Shown: positions 43,573 through 53,796, numbered from the stretch's first letter. The stretch: DNA of 64,000 bases from Desulfomonile tiedjei DSM 6799 (GCF_000266945.1 NC_018025.1:5026001-5090000); one strand, 5' to 3'. Numbers and translations: made by a program. The notes: a model not told the origin generated them from the sequence alone.

Positions 43573-45351
43573 CTATTCTTCCTGTAATCCGAACTTGTAG
43601 ATCTTGTTGATCAGTCCCTGTCTCGATAACCCAAGTTTCTTTGCCGCCATGCTCCTGTTCCCATTGCATTCGTGAAGTGCGGAGACGATCATTGAACGTT
43701 CGAGATCGTCAATTGCATCCTTCATAAGCGGCGAATGCTTGGGTCTGTTCTGGGCAAGTTTTTCCAGAGATTTCGTGATCCTCGGAGAAAGGCTCCGCAC
43801 AGATATATGAGCTCCATCCGCGGTCATGATGTGCGCACGTTCGATCTCGTTCTCCAATTCTCTCACGTTTCCCGGCCATGCATATTTCATGAGCAGGTCC
43901 ATTGCAGCAGGATCGATACCCCGAACCGGTTTGCCTGTTTGTGAGGATAATTTCGCGAGAAGGTGATGAATCAGCACCGGAATATCTTCAATCCGTTCGC
44001 GCAGAGGAGAAATGATCACCGGAAATACGTTAATCCGGTAAAAAAGATCCTCTCTGAATTTTCCCTCTTGAACCAGTACGTGCAGATCTCGATTTGTGGC
44101 TGCTACAAGTCGGACATCCACTGTTTGCGTTACTGTATCTCCAACTGGCTTGATCTCTCCCACCTGGATAGCTCTGAGGAGCTTGACCTGCATTGCAGGT
44201 GAAGTCGCTTCAATTTCATCGAGAAAGATGGTTCCGGTATGAGCGGCCTGGAACACCCCTTCGTGATCGGAAATAGCTCCGGTGAAAGACCCCTTTTTGT
44301 GACCGAATAACTCGCTTTCTATGAGTTCGGACGGAATCGCGGCACAATTCAGGGATACCATGGGCTTGTCCGCGCGGGAGCTCAAAAGGTGTATTGCTCT
44401 TGCAATAAGCTCTTTTCCTGTTCCGGATTCACCCTGGATGAGGACTGTGGTGCTGCTCGGCGCTACTTTTCGTACGAGGGATCTGACTTCTCGAATCTGG
44501 TGGCTCGTACCAAGGAAATCTTCCAGTGGATCGACATTCTGATACGAAGTTGTTATCTGGGGGGGTCTAGCCTGAAGTGGAGTCGAGACCTGAGGGGTCG
44601 AAAAATCCGATTCCAGCGCATGTTGCATGAAACGTGCCGCCTGGGAGGCAAGTATCTCCAGAATCTCCTGATCGGTCGGAGTGAACACACCGGCGCGCTT
44701 GTTCAAAACCTGGAACACACCGATGATCACCCCGTCCGGAGCTTTCAGAGGTACGCAGAGAAGATTCTTTGTCGTGTAACCGGTTCTCAGGTCGACGGAT
44801 TTTTGGAATCTCGAATCGTGGTATGGATCGATAATATTAAGTGACTTTCCATGAGTAAAAACCCAACCGGCAATCCCTGTATCCCACGGAATCCTGATTT
44901 GATCGTGCATGAGACCGACTCCCATATGAGAGTACAGCTCCTGCGTTTTCGGATCGGCCAGAAAAATAGTTGCTCGCTCGGCATTCATAACAGTCGGGGC
45001 TTCTTTGATGAGTATCTCCACGAGGGAACTCATGTTGGTCTCGCTACTCATGACGATTCCCATCTTGAAAAGGAGTGAAATCCGTTCAAGATAGGATCCC
45101 AACGGCCTCACCTGCCGCTGAGGCTGGATAGAGCCTTTTTCCATGCCCAGAGCCTCTTTGAGCAAGGTCATATCCATATGAATGATGATGGATTGTACCA
45201 ACTCATCAACAGAGACTTTTCCGTTGAGCAATAGGATTTCGTATGGAGATTTCCCGGTCTTCCTGAACTCCCCTACGGCATCCATGTAATCCTTCTTGCT
45301 TATTATTCCTGCTTCGAGCAGGAGTCTGCCGATGGCTTGATGATCGATCAC
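43573..45351 (-). CDS. GAF-domain sigma-54-dependent activator with N-terminal MshEN-like domain
   Basis: The 592-aa protein has an N-terminal segment (about 1-62: IGRLLLEAGIISKKDYMDAV, then KTGKSPYEILLLNGKVSVDE) that looks like the GspE/MshE N-terminal domain, a GAF domain (about 100-250: NLLCVPLKAPDGVIIGVFQV), a sigma-54 AAA+ domain (about 280-510) with GESGTGKE and Walker B GTIFLDEIEA, and a Fis-type helix-turn-helix ending KKLGLSRQGLINKIYK. The usual GAFTGA loop reads GSFTGA. Its start overlaps the upstream dikinase-like gene in ATGA. It should activate an RpoN promoter, perhaps that of the convergent TRAP operon or of its own transcript; the target is not proven. Confidence 0.9.
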   Translation of the reverse strand: MIDHQAIGRLLLEAGIISKKDYMDAVGEFRKTGKSPYEILLLNGKVSVDELVQSIIIHMDMTLLKEALGMEKGSIQPQRQVRPLGSYLERISLLFKMGIVMSSETNMSSLVEILIKEAPTVMNAERATIFLADPKTQELYSHMGVGLMHDQIRIPWDTGIAGWVFTHGKSLNIIDPYHDSRFQKSVDLRTGYTTKNLLCVPLKAPDGVIIGVFQVLNKRAGVFTPTDQEILEILASQAARFMQHALESDFSTPQVSTPLQARPPQITTSYQNVDPLEDFLGTSHQIREVRSLVRKVAPSSTTVLIQGESGTGKELIARAIHLLSSRADKPMVSLNCAAIPSELIESELFGHKKGSFTGAISDHEGVFQAAHTGTIFLDEIEATSPAMQVKLLRAIQVGEIKPVGDTVTQTVDVRLVAATNRDLHVLVQEGKFREDLFYRINVFPVIISPLRERIEDIPVLIHHLLAKLSSQTGKPVRGIDPAAMDLLMKYAWPGNVRELENEIERAHIMTADGAHISVRSLSPRITKSLEKLAQNRPKHSPLMKDAIDDLERSMIVSALHECNGNRSMAAKKLGLSRQGLINKIYKFGLQEE

Positions 45352-48300
45352 CCGTGTTCTCCGGTTTTCCCGTACAGGGCAATTTCTCCGGTCTGGCCGT
45401 GGATTATCATCTTGCTTCCTACAACCACCCGAAGATCATTAAATAAAACCGACTCCGACCGGCCCATGAATTTTTGGATCTGACTCACCTGACCCACATA
45501 AACTCTGCCCAATGACTTGGAAATATCCGCTGCATGAGCTCCTCTCCCTCCCAGTCGGCTCACCAGGGCTGTCGCAACGGGCAGCGAAAAGACGCCTTCC
45601 ATGATCTCTTCAGGGATGGGATCGTTCACAACAAATATAAAGCCGTCAAGCTTTTCCGATTCGGGCAGACGTTCATTCATCGCATCTATGATGGATTGAG
45701 CTTTGTTAATGTGCCGAAACGGAGCAATCTGATTCCTGTCCGTAACCATGATACCGCGGAATATTTTCCCTGAGACGCCGGTTCCCTGAGCTATCACCGT
45801 GTATCCGGATACGCTGAGCGGCGGAACGTGTTCCTTTCGTTCCCTGTCCTTACGGATCTGTAGAATGAACACCTTACCTTTTTCAATAGTGTATTCCAGT
45901 CTTGTATCAAAGTGGAGACGCTCGGCTGTCCGAAAGAGTATCCTCGAGAGCTGGGACCATGCTTCAGGCATCTGGGAGGCGAGGGATTCCCGGGTTTTCC
46001 ACAGATCGTAAACCGGCATTGTCGAGACCTTTCCGTTTACCACGTCCGTTCCCTGGTCTCCCTGCGCAAAATCTCCTCGGAGTTCCATTGTAAGCGGATT
46101 GTAAGAAACTACGCCTGTACCTGACGATTCCAATTCCATGTTCCCGTACACCATGGACTGAACGATCACGGGGGTTCGCCATACTCCGTGAATTGCCGCG
46201 GCTTGTCGGAACTTGGTAGCAGCCGGGCTCTGGTATGAATGAAGCACCACGCCTGCACAATAGATAAGAATGTCCAGAAGCTTACCTTCATCCAGGAGCT
46301 GCACGAGTTTGGGCGCTAATTCTGCTACTCGCTTCTTATACTCGAAGGCGAGTTCCTTCATCTGTTGGGCGCTCATGTGAGCCTTTCGTATAACGCGAAA
46401 CTCGTTCTTGTGCTTGTCCATTATTTCCTGGAATTCTTCCCGCTCCACCCCGAAAACCGATTGGCTGAATTCCTGAAGAAATCGTCGATAACAGTCGTAC
46501 GCAAACCATGGGCCCTCTGTTCGGGCAAGGCTTTCGGCAATCTCGTCGTTAATGCCTACGTTCGTGATGGTGGTCATCATTCCGGGCATACTGATGCGGG
46601 CTCCCGAACGAACCGAATACAGAGCCGGATTCGCGGGATCCCCAAAGGATCTCCCTGACACTTTGCCGAGTTTGCCGACTGATTCGGCAAGGCCTGCACG
46701 AAATCCTTCATCGAGAAGCAGTTCCTCTGTCCGCTTGATTTGCAGATCTGTGGTTATCACGAAGTAAGGAGGCGTGTTCTCTGCAAATCGTAATAAAGAG
46801 GCCTTGAGCCCGATTCTGCATGGAGAAATTTCCTGTGGATCGGGAAAGTAAAAGGGTCCCGGTCCAGTCTCGGTTTTGTTTCTTTTATTTACTCGTCGTT
46901 GGGAATCCGCAAGGCGCTGATTCAAGAACAATTCAACTTTGTCAATAAAGGTTTCTAATACCCTGAGATTACCATCACGTGCTTGCAAGTCCGAAATATA
47001 TAACGTTTTCAAGTAATTCTTGAAGAAATCCGTATCGGGAATATCTTTCAGAGTCGTCAGATCTTTGAGTTTTCTCGGGAGCCGTTCCATAGGCATATGG
47101 GAAAGAAACGTATCGAAAGGTTCCTCGAACCAGATCCGGTACATGGAATAGATGTCGTCAATCTCTTTCTTGACGATGTTCACGAGATCCCGAACCTTGT
47201 CGTACGTGAGACCCAGCGGTCCCGCCCTGAGCAGATCCCGTCCGGCTTGCTGCATGTAGTAGCTGGAATGCCCGTTCACACCTATCCCGATGACGAGGTA
47301 ATCCAAAAACGCAAGGGCCTGTGCGAGATTCTCCGGAGAAATCTTATCGAAATGCGTATTATTGATGCTCGTGGCGAGGGTCTCCTGAAGCGCCTCCAGC
47401 GAAAGGTCTTTTGTGAATGCTTCGAATCGCGGCTCAAGATAAGTGGCCTTTTGGGCATACGCGTGTCCGGCTTTCTTGGCTCGGAGAATTATGGGTATGT
47501 CGGGTTGTTCCTGCCTGAGCCGGTCCATTTCACGAATGTACTCTTCCGAGCCTTCGGTCAGGGTGACAGCCGGTGGAAGCGGCTCATGATTGTCCGGCAT
47601 CAGCAAATTGTCATTGATCGCTTTTCTTTCCTGGAGAGTTTTACTCAATATTTCGAGGCTCTCCCGGACAGTCGATCCCGTTTCCGATCGTCGGACGATA
47701 AAGTACTTGGCATGGAGACCCTTTACGAGTTCCATGACACCCAGAACCATTCGTCTGGAGAATTCCGATATACTCGTATCTTCCTGATATCGGGAAAGAT
47801 CCACTGAAATCAATGCCAAAAGGCTTTCTTTGTCACCGGGATCGATTCCCGCATCTTTGAAAATGCGGCCGCTGAGAATCCTTATTCCTGAAGCTTCTTC
47901 CGGGGAGCACCAGTTTTCCAATTTTAGATAGGGCATGGATTCGGGCGGCATCCATTCGCTTATTGCCGCGGGGTCTCCATTCACGAAATATCTCATTATG
48001 CCCTGACAAAAATAGAAATTTTCAATACTTCCGCGCCAGTGGATGTCTCCGCGGAGTTTTCCGAGAAAGTTCCCGATGGGCTTCACGCCTCTATTCGCTA
48101 GTTCTTTGGCCAGGCTTGCGGCAGTGAGCCTGAGGGTGTCCAGCGGACCGATATCTTTGAACGAGTACGGAATCGCTTTTATCAGGGTTCGAATGAGAAA
48201 GTGCGTAACAGAGCTGTTTGTTCTGAGCAGTTGCGAGATCCAATACTGTATGAGGTCTTCGTCACATACCCGGGTACGGCCGATCTCTACCTGAACGATA

Positions 48301-49829
48301 AGATACGGGATCAGCCTGTGCATGATACGAGGGTTTGAAGCCACGATCGTAAGGAGCGTCTTCATGTGCTGAACGTGGGCTTGATTTGCTCCGGTGTCCT
48401 CTGCCAATACCAGAGGCTCACCTGTGTCATCGTCTTCAATCGCAAACTTCGCTTTTATCGGTTGAATAAGAGGTCGCTTGACCAGACCGTCGATAAGCAC
48501 CTGGGCCATGAAAAAGTATCGAGCTTTGCCCAGTGTTACACCAAGTGCTTCCAAAGCTCGCAATGAGGAGATGATTTCTTTGAGGTCCTCTGAGGCGTAT
48601 GCCCGATCGAGCATAAGTCCGGCAAATTTATGAATGAGATCCCGTGATGCTTGCTTGCGGGTTTTCTCCAGGCGGACGACAATCTCGCAGATACCCTGTA
48701 TAAGAAGATCTTTCACTGCCGGTTGATCGAGAATCAAAATCTCAACAGCCAGGATTTCAGAGAATACTTCCTGGATCCGCAGCGGAATGGTATCGATGAT
48801 TTCCTGAAAAATGGAAAATATTCTTCTCCACGTATCAGCGACATCACGGATGAATGCAACACCTGAGACAATTTCTTCTTCTGTCGCAGGACTCTGCTCC
48901 TGAGAGACGGCCGCATGAAAAAACGCTCTTCTGTCCTCAATTGCCGCTGCAGAATAGCTTTTTATTCTGCCTGAAATTTCAGTTCTAAACCTTTCACTGC
49001 TCTCGAATTGCTCCTCTGCTACCGCAGTCTCGAGTCTGTCAACGAGCTGCGAAGGACAGGGCTTTATCTCGTCAAGCGCTGTCACGAGCGCTTGCGCGGC
49101 CATTCGGTTGACCTTGGGCATGAGATGACTCTTGGTGTTGTCATCACGTTTCTTGAGCGCAGAACGGATCCCGGAAATTTCGACCATCCGCCGGTCCAAT
49201 GAATTTGCTGAATATGTGAAAGGCCCGGAGATCAGGAATTCCAGTATCCGTTCGATGTAGACCATGTACCCGGTCAGATACTTGTCATCGGTGAGCTTCA
49301 GAATACTCTCCACCAGGCGGGCCAAAGCGTATTCCGCCTCGGAACTCGCTTCGGAATCGAACGGCTGGCGAATCGCAGCAAAGAGATAGCTGAGTATCAT
49401 TTCCATGACAGATGAGACGTGATCGCGGAAAGATTCGTCATCTCGCTCCATGGAGTATCTGGCAAGCAATTGCACCACATCGAGCCAATTGGGAATTTCG
49501 TAAAGTACAGGAATGAGATTTTCGCGGATAGCGTCTCGTCGTCCTTCAAATCGGGTGATAAACGTGAATTCTTCCAGGTCAGTCCGTGAGAATCTTGGAA
49601 ACAGCGCGACAGTAGAGTTATCCTGCCGCAAGGCAATCAGATATGTCGCCGCATTCTCCCCTGTTCGATCCAGTATCGTCAGTACATCACCAAGAGAATC
49701 GATCTGCAGCGTGGTTGACTCAGAAAAACCGGTCTTACAGCCTTTGAGCACTGCCGCCATCCCCGCGATCTGAAAAGGATTCAGCGGTTCCCGCTCGGTT
49801 ATCTGCCTGATAATGTCCTTGATTTCCAT
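45348..49829 (-). CDS. Large PPDK/PEP-synthase-like protein, 1,493 aa, lacking the PEP-binding barrel
   Basis: The first roughly 1,000 residues are helical and charged and match nothing I recognise. Residues about 1000-1370 resemble the ATP-grasp nucleotide-binding part of pyruvate phosphate dikinase: RIGLKASLLRFAE, RSGARISMPGMMTTITNVG and YTIEKGKVFILQIRKD. Residues about 1380-1480 match the phosphohistidine (swivelling) domain: SRLGGRGAHAADISKSLG with a candidate His. The usual C-terminal PEP/pyruvate barrel is missing. So it may phosphorylate something other than pyruvate, or be a regulator, as in rifampicin phosphotransferases with an ATP and His domain. ATG 49829 is chosen; the stop overlaps the activator start (ATGA). 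Confidence 0.85.
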   Translation of the reverse strand: MEIKDIIRQITEREPLNPFQIAGMAAVLKGCKTGFSESTTLQIDSLGDVLTILDRTGENAATYLIALRQDNSTVALFPRFSRTDLEEFTFITRFEGRRDAIRENLIPVLYEIPNWLDVVQLLARYSMERDDESFRDHVSSVMEMILSYLFAAIRQPFDSEASSEAEYALARLVESILKLTDDKYLTGYMVYIERILEFLISGPFTYSANSLDRRMVEISGIRSALKKRDDNTKSHLMPKVNRMAAQALVTALDEIKPCPSQLVDRLETAVAEEQFESSERFRTEISGRIKSYSAAAIEDRRAFFHAAVSQEQSPATEEEIVSGVAFIRDVADTWRRIFSIFQEIIDTIPLRIQEVFSEILAVEILILDQPAVKDLLIQGICEIVVRLEKTRKQASRDLIHKFAGLMLDRAYASEDLKEIISSLRALEALGVTLGKARYFFMAQVLIDGLVKRPLIQPIKAKFAIEDDDTGEPLVLAEDTGANQAHVQHMKTLLTIVASNPRIMHRLIPYLIVQVEIGRTRVCDEDLIQYWISQLLRTNSSVTHFLIRTLIKAIPYSFKDIGPLDTLRLTAASLAKELANRGVKPIGNFLGKLRGDIHWRGSIENFYFCQGIMRYFVNGDPAAISEWMPPESMPYLKLENWCSPEEASGIRILSGRIFKDAGIDPGDKESLLALISVDLSRYQEDTSISEFSRRMVLGVMELVKGLHAKYFIVRRSETGSTVRESLEILSKTLQERKAINDNLLMPDNHEPLPPAVTLTEGSEEYIREMDRLRQEQPDIPIILRAKKAGHAYAQKATYLEPRFEAFTKDLSLEALQETLATSINNTHFDKISPENLAQALAFLDYLVIGIGVNGHSSYYMQQAGRDLLRAGPLGLTYDKVRDLVNIVKKEIDDIYSMYRIWFEEPFDTFLSHMPMERLPRKLKDLTTLKDIPDTDFFKNYLKTLYISDLQARDGNLRVLETFIDKVELFLNQRLADSQRRVNKRNKTETGPGPFYFPDPQEISPCRIGLKASLLRFAENTPPYFVITTDLQIKRTEELLLDEGFRAGLAESVGKLGKVSGRSFGDPANPALYSVRSGARISMPGMMTTITNVGINDEIAESLARTEGPWFAYDCYRRFLQEFSQSVFGVEREEFQEIMDKHKNEFRVIRKAHMSAQQMKELAFEYKKRVAELAPKLVQLLDEGKLLDILIYCAGVVLHSYQSPAATKFRQAAAIHGVWRTPVIVQSMVYGNMELESSGTGVVSYNPLTMELRGDFAQGDQGTDVVNGKVSTMPVYDLWKTRESLASQMPEAWSQLSRILFRTAERLHFDTRLEYTIEKGKVFILQIRKDRERKEHVPPLSVSGYTVIAQGTGVSGKIFRGIMVTDRNQIAPFRHINKAQSIIDAMNERLPESEKLDGFIFVVNDPIPEEIMEGVFSLPVATALVSRLGGRGAHAADISKSLGRVYVGQVSQIQKFMGRSESVLFNDLRVVVGSKMIIHGQTGEIALYGKTGEHG

Positions 49830-49958
49830 GGAGACCTACGGATACAGGAGATGCGAATACCTATGCCTTATCGTTCCACACAAAAGACCGGCAATCAGGA
49901 AACGGCTCGACAACCGAAGCTGCAGAGAACAGACCCGTTCGGCATTCCCGAAAAAGGT

Positions 49959-51290
49959 TTAATTGCTCATGAATCGCGTCACCACTAGAGACAAGTTCTC
50001 CATACGTAAGACCCTGATCCGTTCACCTTTCGGAATGTGCGTATCTGATCTGGCATTCCAGTATTCGCCGTGGACGGCTACTTTGCCCTGACCGTTCACA
50101 TCTGAAATTGCGTACCCGATCTCTCCGACAATTCCCTGTTCTCCGGTGCGCGGCTTTCTCATCCATGCTCTCATGGCCAATCCCAGGGCAAAGATAAAAA
50201 ACGCGGAGACTATGAAAACGGTCGGTATAATCACCGACCAGGACACCCGCATGGCGGATTCTCCCGTCTCGAAGAGCATTACCGACCCCAGCGTTAGGCT
50301 TATTATGCCTCCCACGGAGAGCAGTCCGAATGAAGTGACCTTTAGCTCGAGTATGAACAGAATCACTGCCAGAATGATCAGCATGATGCCCACATAGTTC
50401 ACGGGGAGCACCTGAAGCGCAAAGAATGCCAGGAGTAGAGAGATTCCACCGACTACTCCGGGAAAGATCAGTCCCGGATTATAGAGTTCCATCATGATGC
50501 CGAGACCGCCTATCATAAGTAGCACGTAGGCAACATTCGGGTTCGCTATTACATCGAGGATCTTGAATCGAGTTCCGGTGGGCACTCTCACGATTTTCGC
50601 ATTCTTGGTGTGAAGAACGTAGCTGCGCCCGTCCTTCTCCACTGTCCTGCCATCAATTTTTTCGAGCAGGTCGGGGACCGAATCTGCCACAACGTCGATA
50701 ACATTACTTTCAAGAGCTTCCTTTGCAGTGATCGAAACGCTTTCTCGGATAGAACGCTCCGCCCATTCTGCATTTCTGCCCTTCTTGGCGACAATTCCTC
50801 GCATATACGCGCTGAGATCGTTGACGACCTTCTCAGACATTGTCTCGTCAATTTTCTGCCCCCCACCCCCCACTGGATGAGCTGCGCCGATATTCGTGCC
50901 CGGAGCCATCGCGGCAATGTCTGCGGCCATGGTGATCAATGCTCCTGCCGAGCTTGCAGAAGAGCCGCTCGGAGACACGTAAACCACTATCGGAATTTTG
51001 GCATTCAGGATATCTTTTATAATGCTCTTCGTGGTGGTTACCACTCCGCCGGGAGTATCCATAGTTATCACTACCGCATTTGCGTTGGCTTCCTCGGCTT
51101 TTTCTATTCCCTTGACGATGTAGTCCGCCAAAGCAGGATTTATCGTGCCGTCCACATTCAACTGATACACAAGGGGCTGTTTTTCTTCAGTTCGAGCGGC
51201 AATGGAGCCTGGAAATCCGTTCACGAACAGAGATACGGTTCCCAATACCATGAGCATTACATAAAACAACTCTCGGTTTTTACTCATCAT
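49959..51290 (-). CDS. Long NfeD-family membrane serine protease
   Basis: The 443-aa protein has a signal-anchor (MLMVLGTVSLFVNGFPGSI), a ClpP-like protease domain (about 40-235) with the catalytic Ser in SGSSASSAGALI and the Lys in VAKKGRNAEWAERSI, then four to five membrane helices and a C-terminal OB-like NfeD domain (TGEQGIVGEIGYAIS). This is the NfeD1b/1510-N layout of stomatin-cleaving proteases. It overlaps the upstream glycosylase gene by 11 bases. No stomatin gene is adjacent, but the window has an SPFH flotillin at 31367. Confidence 0.92.
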   Translation of the reverse strand: MMSKNRELFYVMLMVLGTVSLFVNGFPGSIAARTEEKQPLVYQLNVDGTINPALADYIVKGIEKAEEANANAVVITMDTPGGVVTTTKSIIKDILNAKIPIVVYVSPSGSSASSAGALITMAADIAAMAPGTNIGAAHPVGGGGQKIDETMSEKVVNDLSAYMRGIVAKKGRNAEWAERSIRESVSITAKEALESNVIDVVADSVPDLLEKIDGRTVEKDGRSYVLHTKNAKIVRVPTGTRFKILDVIANPNVAYVLLMIGGLGIMMELYNPGLIFPGVVGGISLLLAFFALQVLPVNYVGIMLIILAVILFILELKVTSFGLLSVGGIISLTLGSVMLFETGESAMRVSWSVIIPTVFIVSAFFIFALGLAMRAWMRKPRTGEQGIVGEIGYAISDVNGQGKVAVHGEYWNARSDTHIPKGERIRVLRMENLSLVVTRFMSN

Positions 51291-52002
51291 AATGATACTC
51301 CGTACGAGACCTCCTCGATTCGAGCAAAGCCATAGCCTTCTGTAGATCTTCCCATGCCATTGCTTTGAACCGTTTATCCGATTCCTCCCTGAGAAGAAAT
51401 GAGGGATGATAGGTAGGAATCACGGGAATGCCTTCCACTTCGTATACTCTTCCCCTTATGACATTCAGGGGATCGCTCGTCTTAAGCAGTGCCTTTGCAG
51501 CTATTCTTCCCAAGGTAACAATCACATCCGGTTCGATCGCGCGAATTTGAGATTTGAGAAAGGGGAGGCATGTGTCAATCTCATCCTGTTCCGGATCCCG
51601 GTTAGCCGGAGGACGGCATTTCACTATGTTCGCTATGTACACGTCCTCGCGCTGGAACTTCATAGCCTGAATCATCCTTGTCAGCAACTGGCCCGCTTTG
51701 CCGACGAAAGGCCTTCCCTGGGCATCCTCATCTGCGCCCGGGCCTTCTCCCACGAACATGAGCCTCGCGTCAGGTTTTCCTTCGCCGAAGACTATAGTGT
51801 GCCTCTTTTCGTGCAAACGACATCGTTTGCAGTCCCCCAACTCGGTTCTGATCGACTCAAGCGAGAGACGATTCTCTTTGTCGGAAGTGGTTCCGAAATC
51901 CTTCTCGGGAATCATCACGGGGTTCAGTCCTATGCGCACCATATATTCAAGATAGTTCTTGATCGAATGTGCATAAGAATCCTGCGCTTCGCGTTCAGTC
52001 AT
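51280..52002 (-). CDS. Type 4 (iron-sulfur) uracil-DNA glycosylase
   Basis: The protein has 240 aa from ATG 52002; TTG 52008 is possible. Motif 1 GEGPGADEDAQGRPFVG and motif 3 HPSFLLR are those of family 4 enzymes. The four iron-sulfur Cys are visible: CKRCRLHEKR (two), KCRPP and CLPFL. It removes uracil from deaminated DNA. It lies between coaBC and the NfeD protease gene on the same strand, with an 11-base overlap to the latter. Confidence 0.92.
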   Translation of the reverse strand: MTEREAQDSYAHSIKNYLEYMVRIGLNPVMIPEKDFGTTSDKENRLSLESIRTELGDCKRCRLHEKRHTIVFGEGKPDARLMFVGEGPGADEDAQGRPFVGKAGQLLTRMIQAMKFQREDVYIANIVKCRPPANRDPEQDEIDTCLPFLKSQIRAIEPDVIVTLGRIAAKALLKTSDPLNVIRGRVYEVEGIPVIPTYHPSFLLREESDKRFKAMAWEDLQKAMALLESRRSRTEYHYDE

Positions 52003-52088
52003 GGACAACCTTCAGATAGCGGGTACCTCCCTGGATTCCAGAAATTCCCAATGAAAGTCCAAGGAAGGCAGGCCTGCGATTTGGGTCG

Positions 52089-53285
52089 CTATTCTGTCTT
52101 CGACCTCAGTCTTATTACTCGATCCAGAATCAAATCCGCAACCTTCTCTTTAGACATTATATCCATTTGCTCTTCCTCACCGGAACGAAAGAGAAATCTC
52201 ACGATATTGGTGTCGCAATCAAATCCTGCTCCTGGTTTCGATACATCGTTGAGCACCAGCATGTCCAGGTTCTTGTTTTTCAGCTTTGAGCGCCCGTTTT
52301 CGAGAACGTCTCTGGTTTCTGCGGCAAATCCCACCAGGATCTGATCCGGCCGTTTTGTCCGACCCAACTCCGCCAGAATGTCCGGATTTTTTGTGAGTAC
52401 AATGGTGGGTTCCATTCCATCTTTCTTGATCTTATCTCTTTCCAGCGATGCAGGTCTAAAGTCTGCCACTGCAGCAGCTTTGATGACAGCAGATGCACGG
52501 GGAAATTCTTCCAATACTCTGTCACGCATTTCGAGTGCGGTTCGGATTCTGATGTGCCGTATCCCGTTCGGCGGCTCTGCTTTGAGCGGACCGGAAATCA
52601 GCGTGACCTCGGCCCCCCTGATTTGAGCACGTTTACAGATGGCCAGGCCCATTTTCCCGGAAGACCTGTTTGTTATGAATCGCACAGGATCGAGCGGCTC
52701 TTCCGTGGGACCCGCAGTCACCAGGATGTGCTCCCCTTGAAGGTCGCGCGGCATGAGGAGAGAATATATCTCCTGTGCAATTGCTTCCGGTTCGGGCATT
52801 CGGCCTTCCGCATCCCAGCCGCAGGCGAGATAACCGCTTTCAGGCTGCATGACATGGTATCCCAGATTCCGTAATTTATTAATGTTTTCCTGCACGATGG
52901 GATTGCGGAACATATTCACGTTCATTGCCGGACAAACCAGCACTGGACATTGAAGCGCCATAAATACCGTCGTCAGCATGTCATCGGCAATGCCGGATGC
53001 GATCTTCCCGATGACATTGGCCGTAGCCGGAGCTATGACTGCAAGGTCCGCATCGTCTGCGAGAGAAATGTGTTCCACAGAAGGCCGATCTCTGTCTCCC
53101 CACATATCACGATGTACTGGGTTCCCGGTTAAAGTCGCAAGAGTAAGAGGTGTAACGAAATTCGTTGCCGCATCGGTCATTACCACCCGCACAGATAGAT
53201 TGTTGCGGATGAGCATTCGGACGAGCAACGGTATCTTATACGCGGCTATTCCACCTGAAATCCCGACCAAGACTGACTGATTCAT
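52089..53285 (-). CDS. coaBC: coaBC: bifunctional phosphopantothenoylcysteine decarboxylase/synthetase
   Basis: The 398-aa protein has the CoaC flavoprotein part (about 1-185: GISGGIAAYKIP, His in RPSVEHISLADDADL, PAMNVNMF substrate loop, catalytic Cys in GYLACGWDAEGRMPEP) and the CoaB synthetase part (about 190-398: ITAGPTEEPLDPVRFITN-like pattern, NRSSGKMGLAI, LTKNPDIL, VGFAAET). It makes 4'-phosphopantetheine for CoA. ATG 53285 follows AAGGTAATCGC. Housekeeping gene; its transcription start should be in the repeat-containing space to the right. Confidence 0.95.
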   Translation of the reverse strand: MNQSVLVGISGGIAAYKIPLLVRMLIRNNLSVRVVMTDAATNFVTPLTLATLTGNPVHRDMWGDRDRPSVEHISLADDADLAVIAPATANVIGKIASGIADDMLTTVFMALQCPVLVCPAMNVNMFRNPIVQENINKLRNLGYHVMQPESGYLACGWDAEGRMPEPEAIAQEIYSLLMPRDLQGEHILVTAGPTEEPLDPVRFITNRSSGKMGLAICKRAQIRGAEVTLISGPLKAEPPNGIRHIRIRTALEMRDRVLEEFPRASAVIKAAAVADFRPASLERDKIKKDGMEPTIVLTKNPDILAELGRTKRPDQILVGFAAETRDVLENGRSKLKNKNLDMLVLNDVSKPGAGFDCDTNIVRFLFRSGEEEQMDIMSKEKVADLILDRVIRLRSKTE

Positions 53286-53440
53286 GCGATTACCTTAATT
53301 CTTGGCATTTCGGATGCAATTCCGGTACCGAATTATTTCAGGATTCCGACGAGTTTACAAGTGCAGGATTAGCCATCAAAAATCAGACTATCCGATCGGA
53401 GCTAAGCGGGTATTATTTCCACACAATTCGACAACGCTTC

Positions 53441-53573
53441 AGTCTATAGCAAATGTCAGAATTTTTGTACCATTGCGAAAAGCGCTTCTCGAAAATCGGT
53501 GGGTGCCGTGCCCTACCGTTCCTTATAAAAGATCCGGTGTTCAAAAGGTTAGAAATTATGTCAACCGCTATAT
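53441..53573. repeat. Family C repeat, internally deleted copy
   Basis: The outer parts match 38190-38377 closely: CAAATGTCAGAATTTTTGT at left and GTTAGAAATTATGTCAACCG at right. In the centre GTGGGTGCCGTGCC is joined directly to CCTACCGTTCCTTATAA, so both hairpins are missing. The ends TATAGC and GCTATA are inverted. Confidence 0.7.
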
Positions 53574-53625
53574 GACGGATCCGGAGAGATTGCGCTTGAA
53601 CCATGAAAGTTCTTTCCGTCCATTG

Positions 53626-53654
53626 TTGACAGATAGTCCCTGCATGTGTATGAA
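53626..53654 (+). promoter_or_regulatory. Probable sigma-70 promoter of tRNA-Arg
   Basis: A perfect -35 TTGACA (53626-53631) and TATGAA (53649-53654), 4 of 6 to TATAAT, are 17 bases apart. The expected transcription start is near 53661, 18 bases before the tRNA. Confidence 0.6.
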
Positions 53655-53678
53655 TAATCATGCCCATTTATTGACAGT

Positions 53679-53755
<77 letters not shown>

Positions 53756-53766
53756 GAAATCATTGA

Positions 53767-53796
53767 GGATCCAGGACGAGCTCCGGGTCCTTTTTT
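53767..53796 (+). terminator. Intrinsic terminator of tRNA-Arg
   Basis: GGATCC and GGGTCC pair (one G-T) around a 12-base loop and are followed at once by TTTTTT (53791-53796). Confidence 0.75.
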
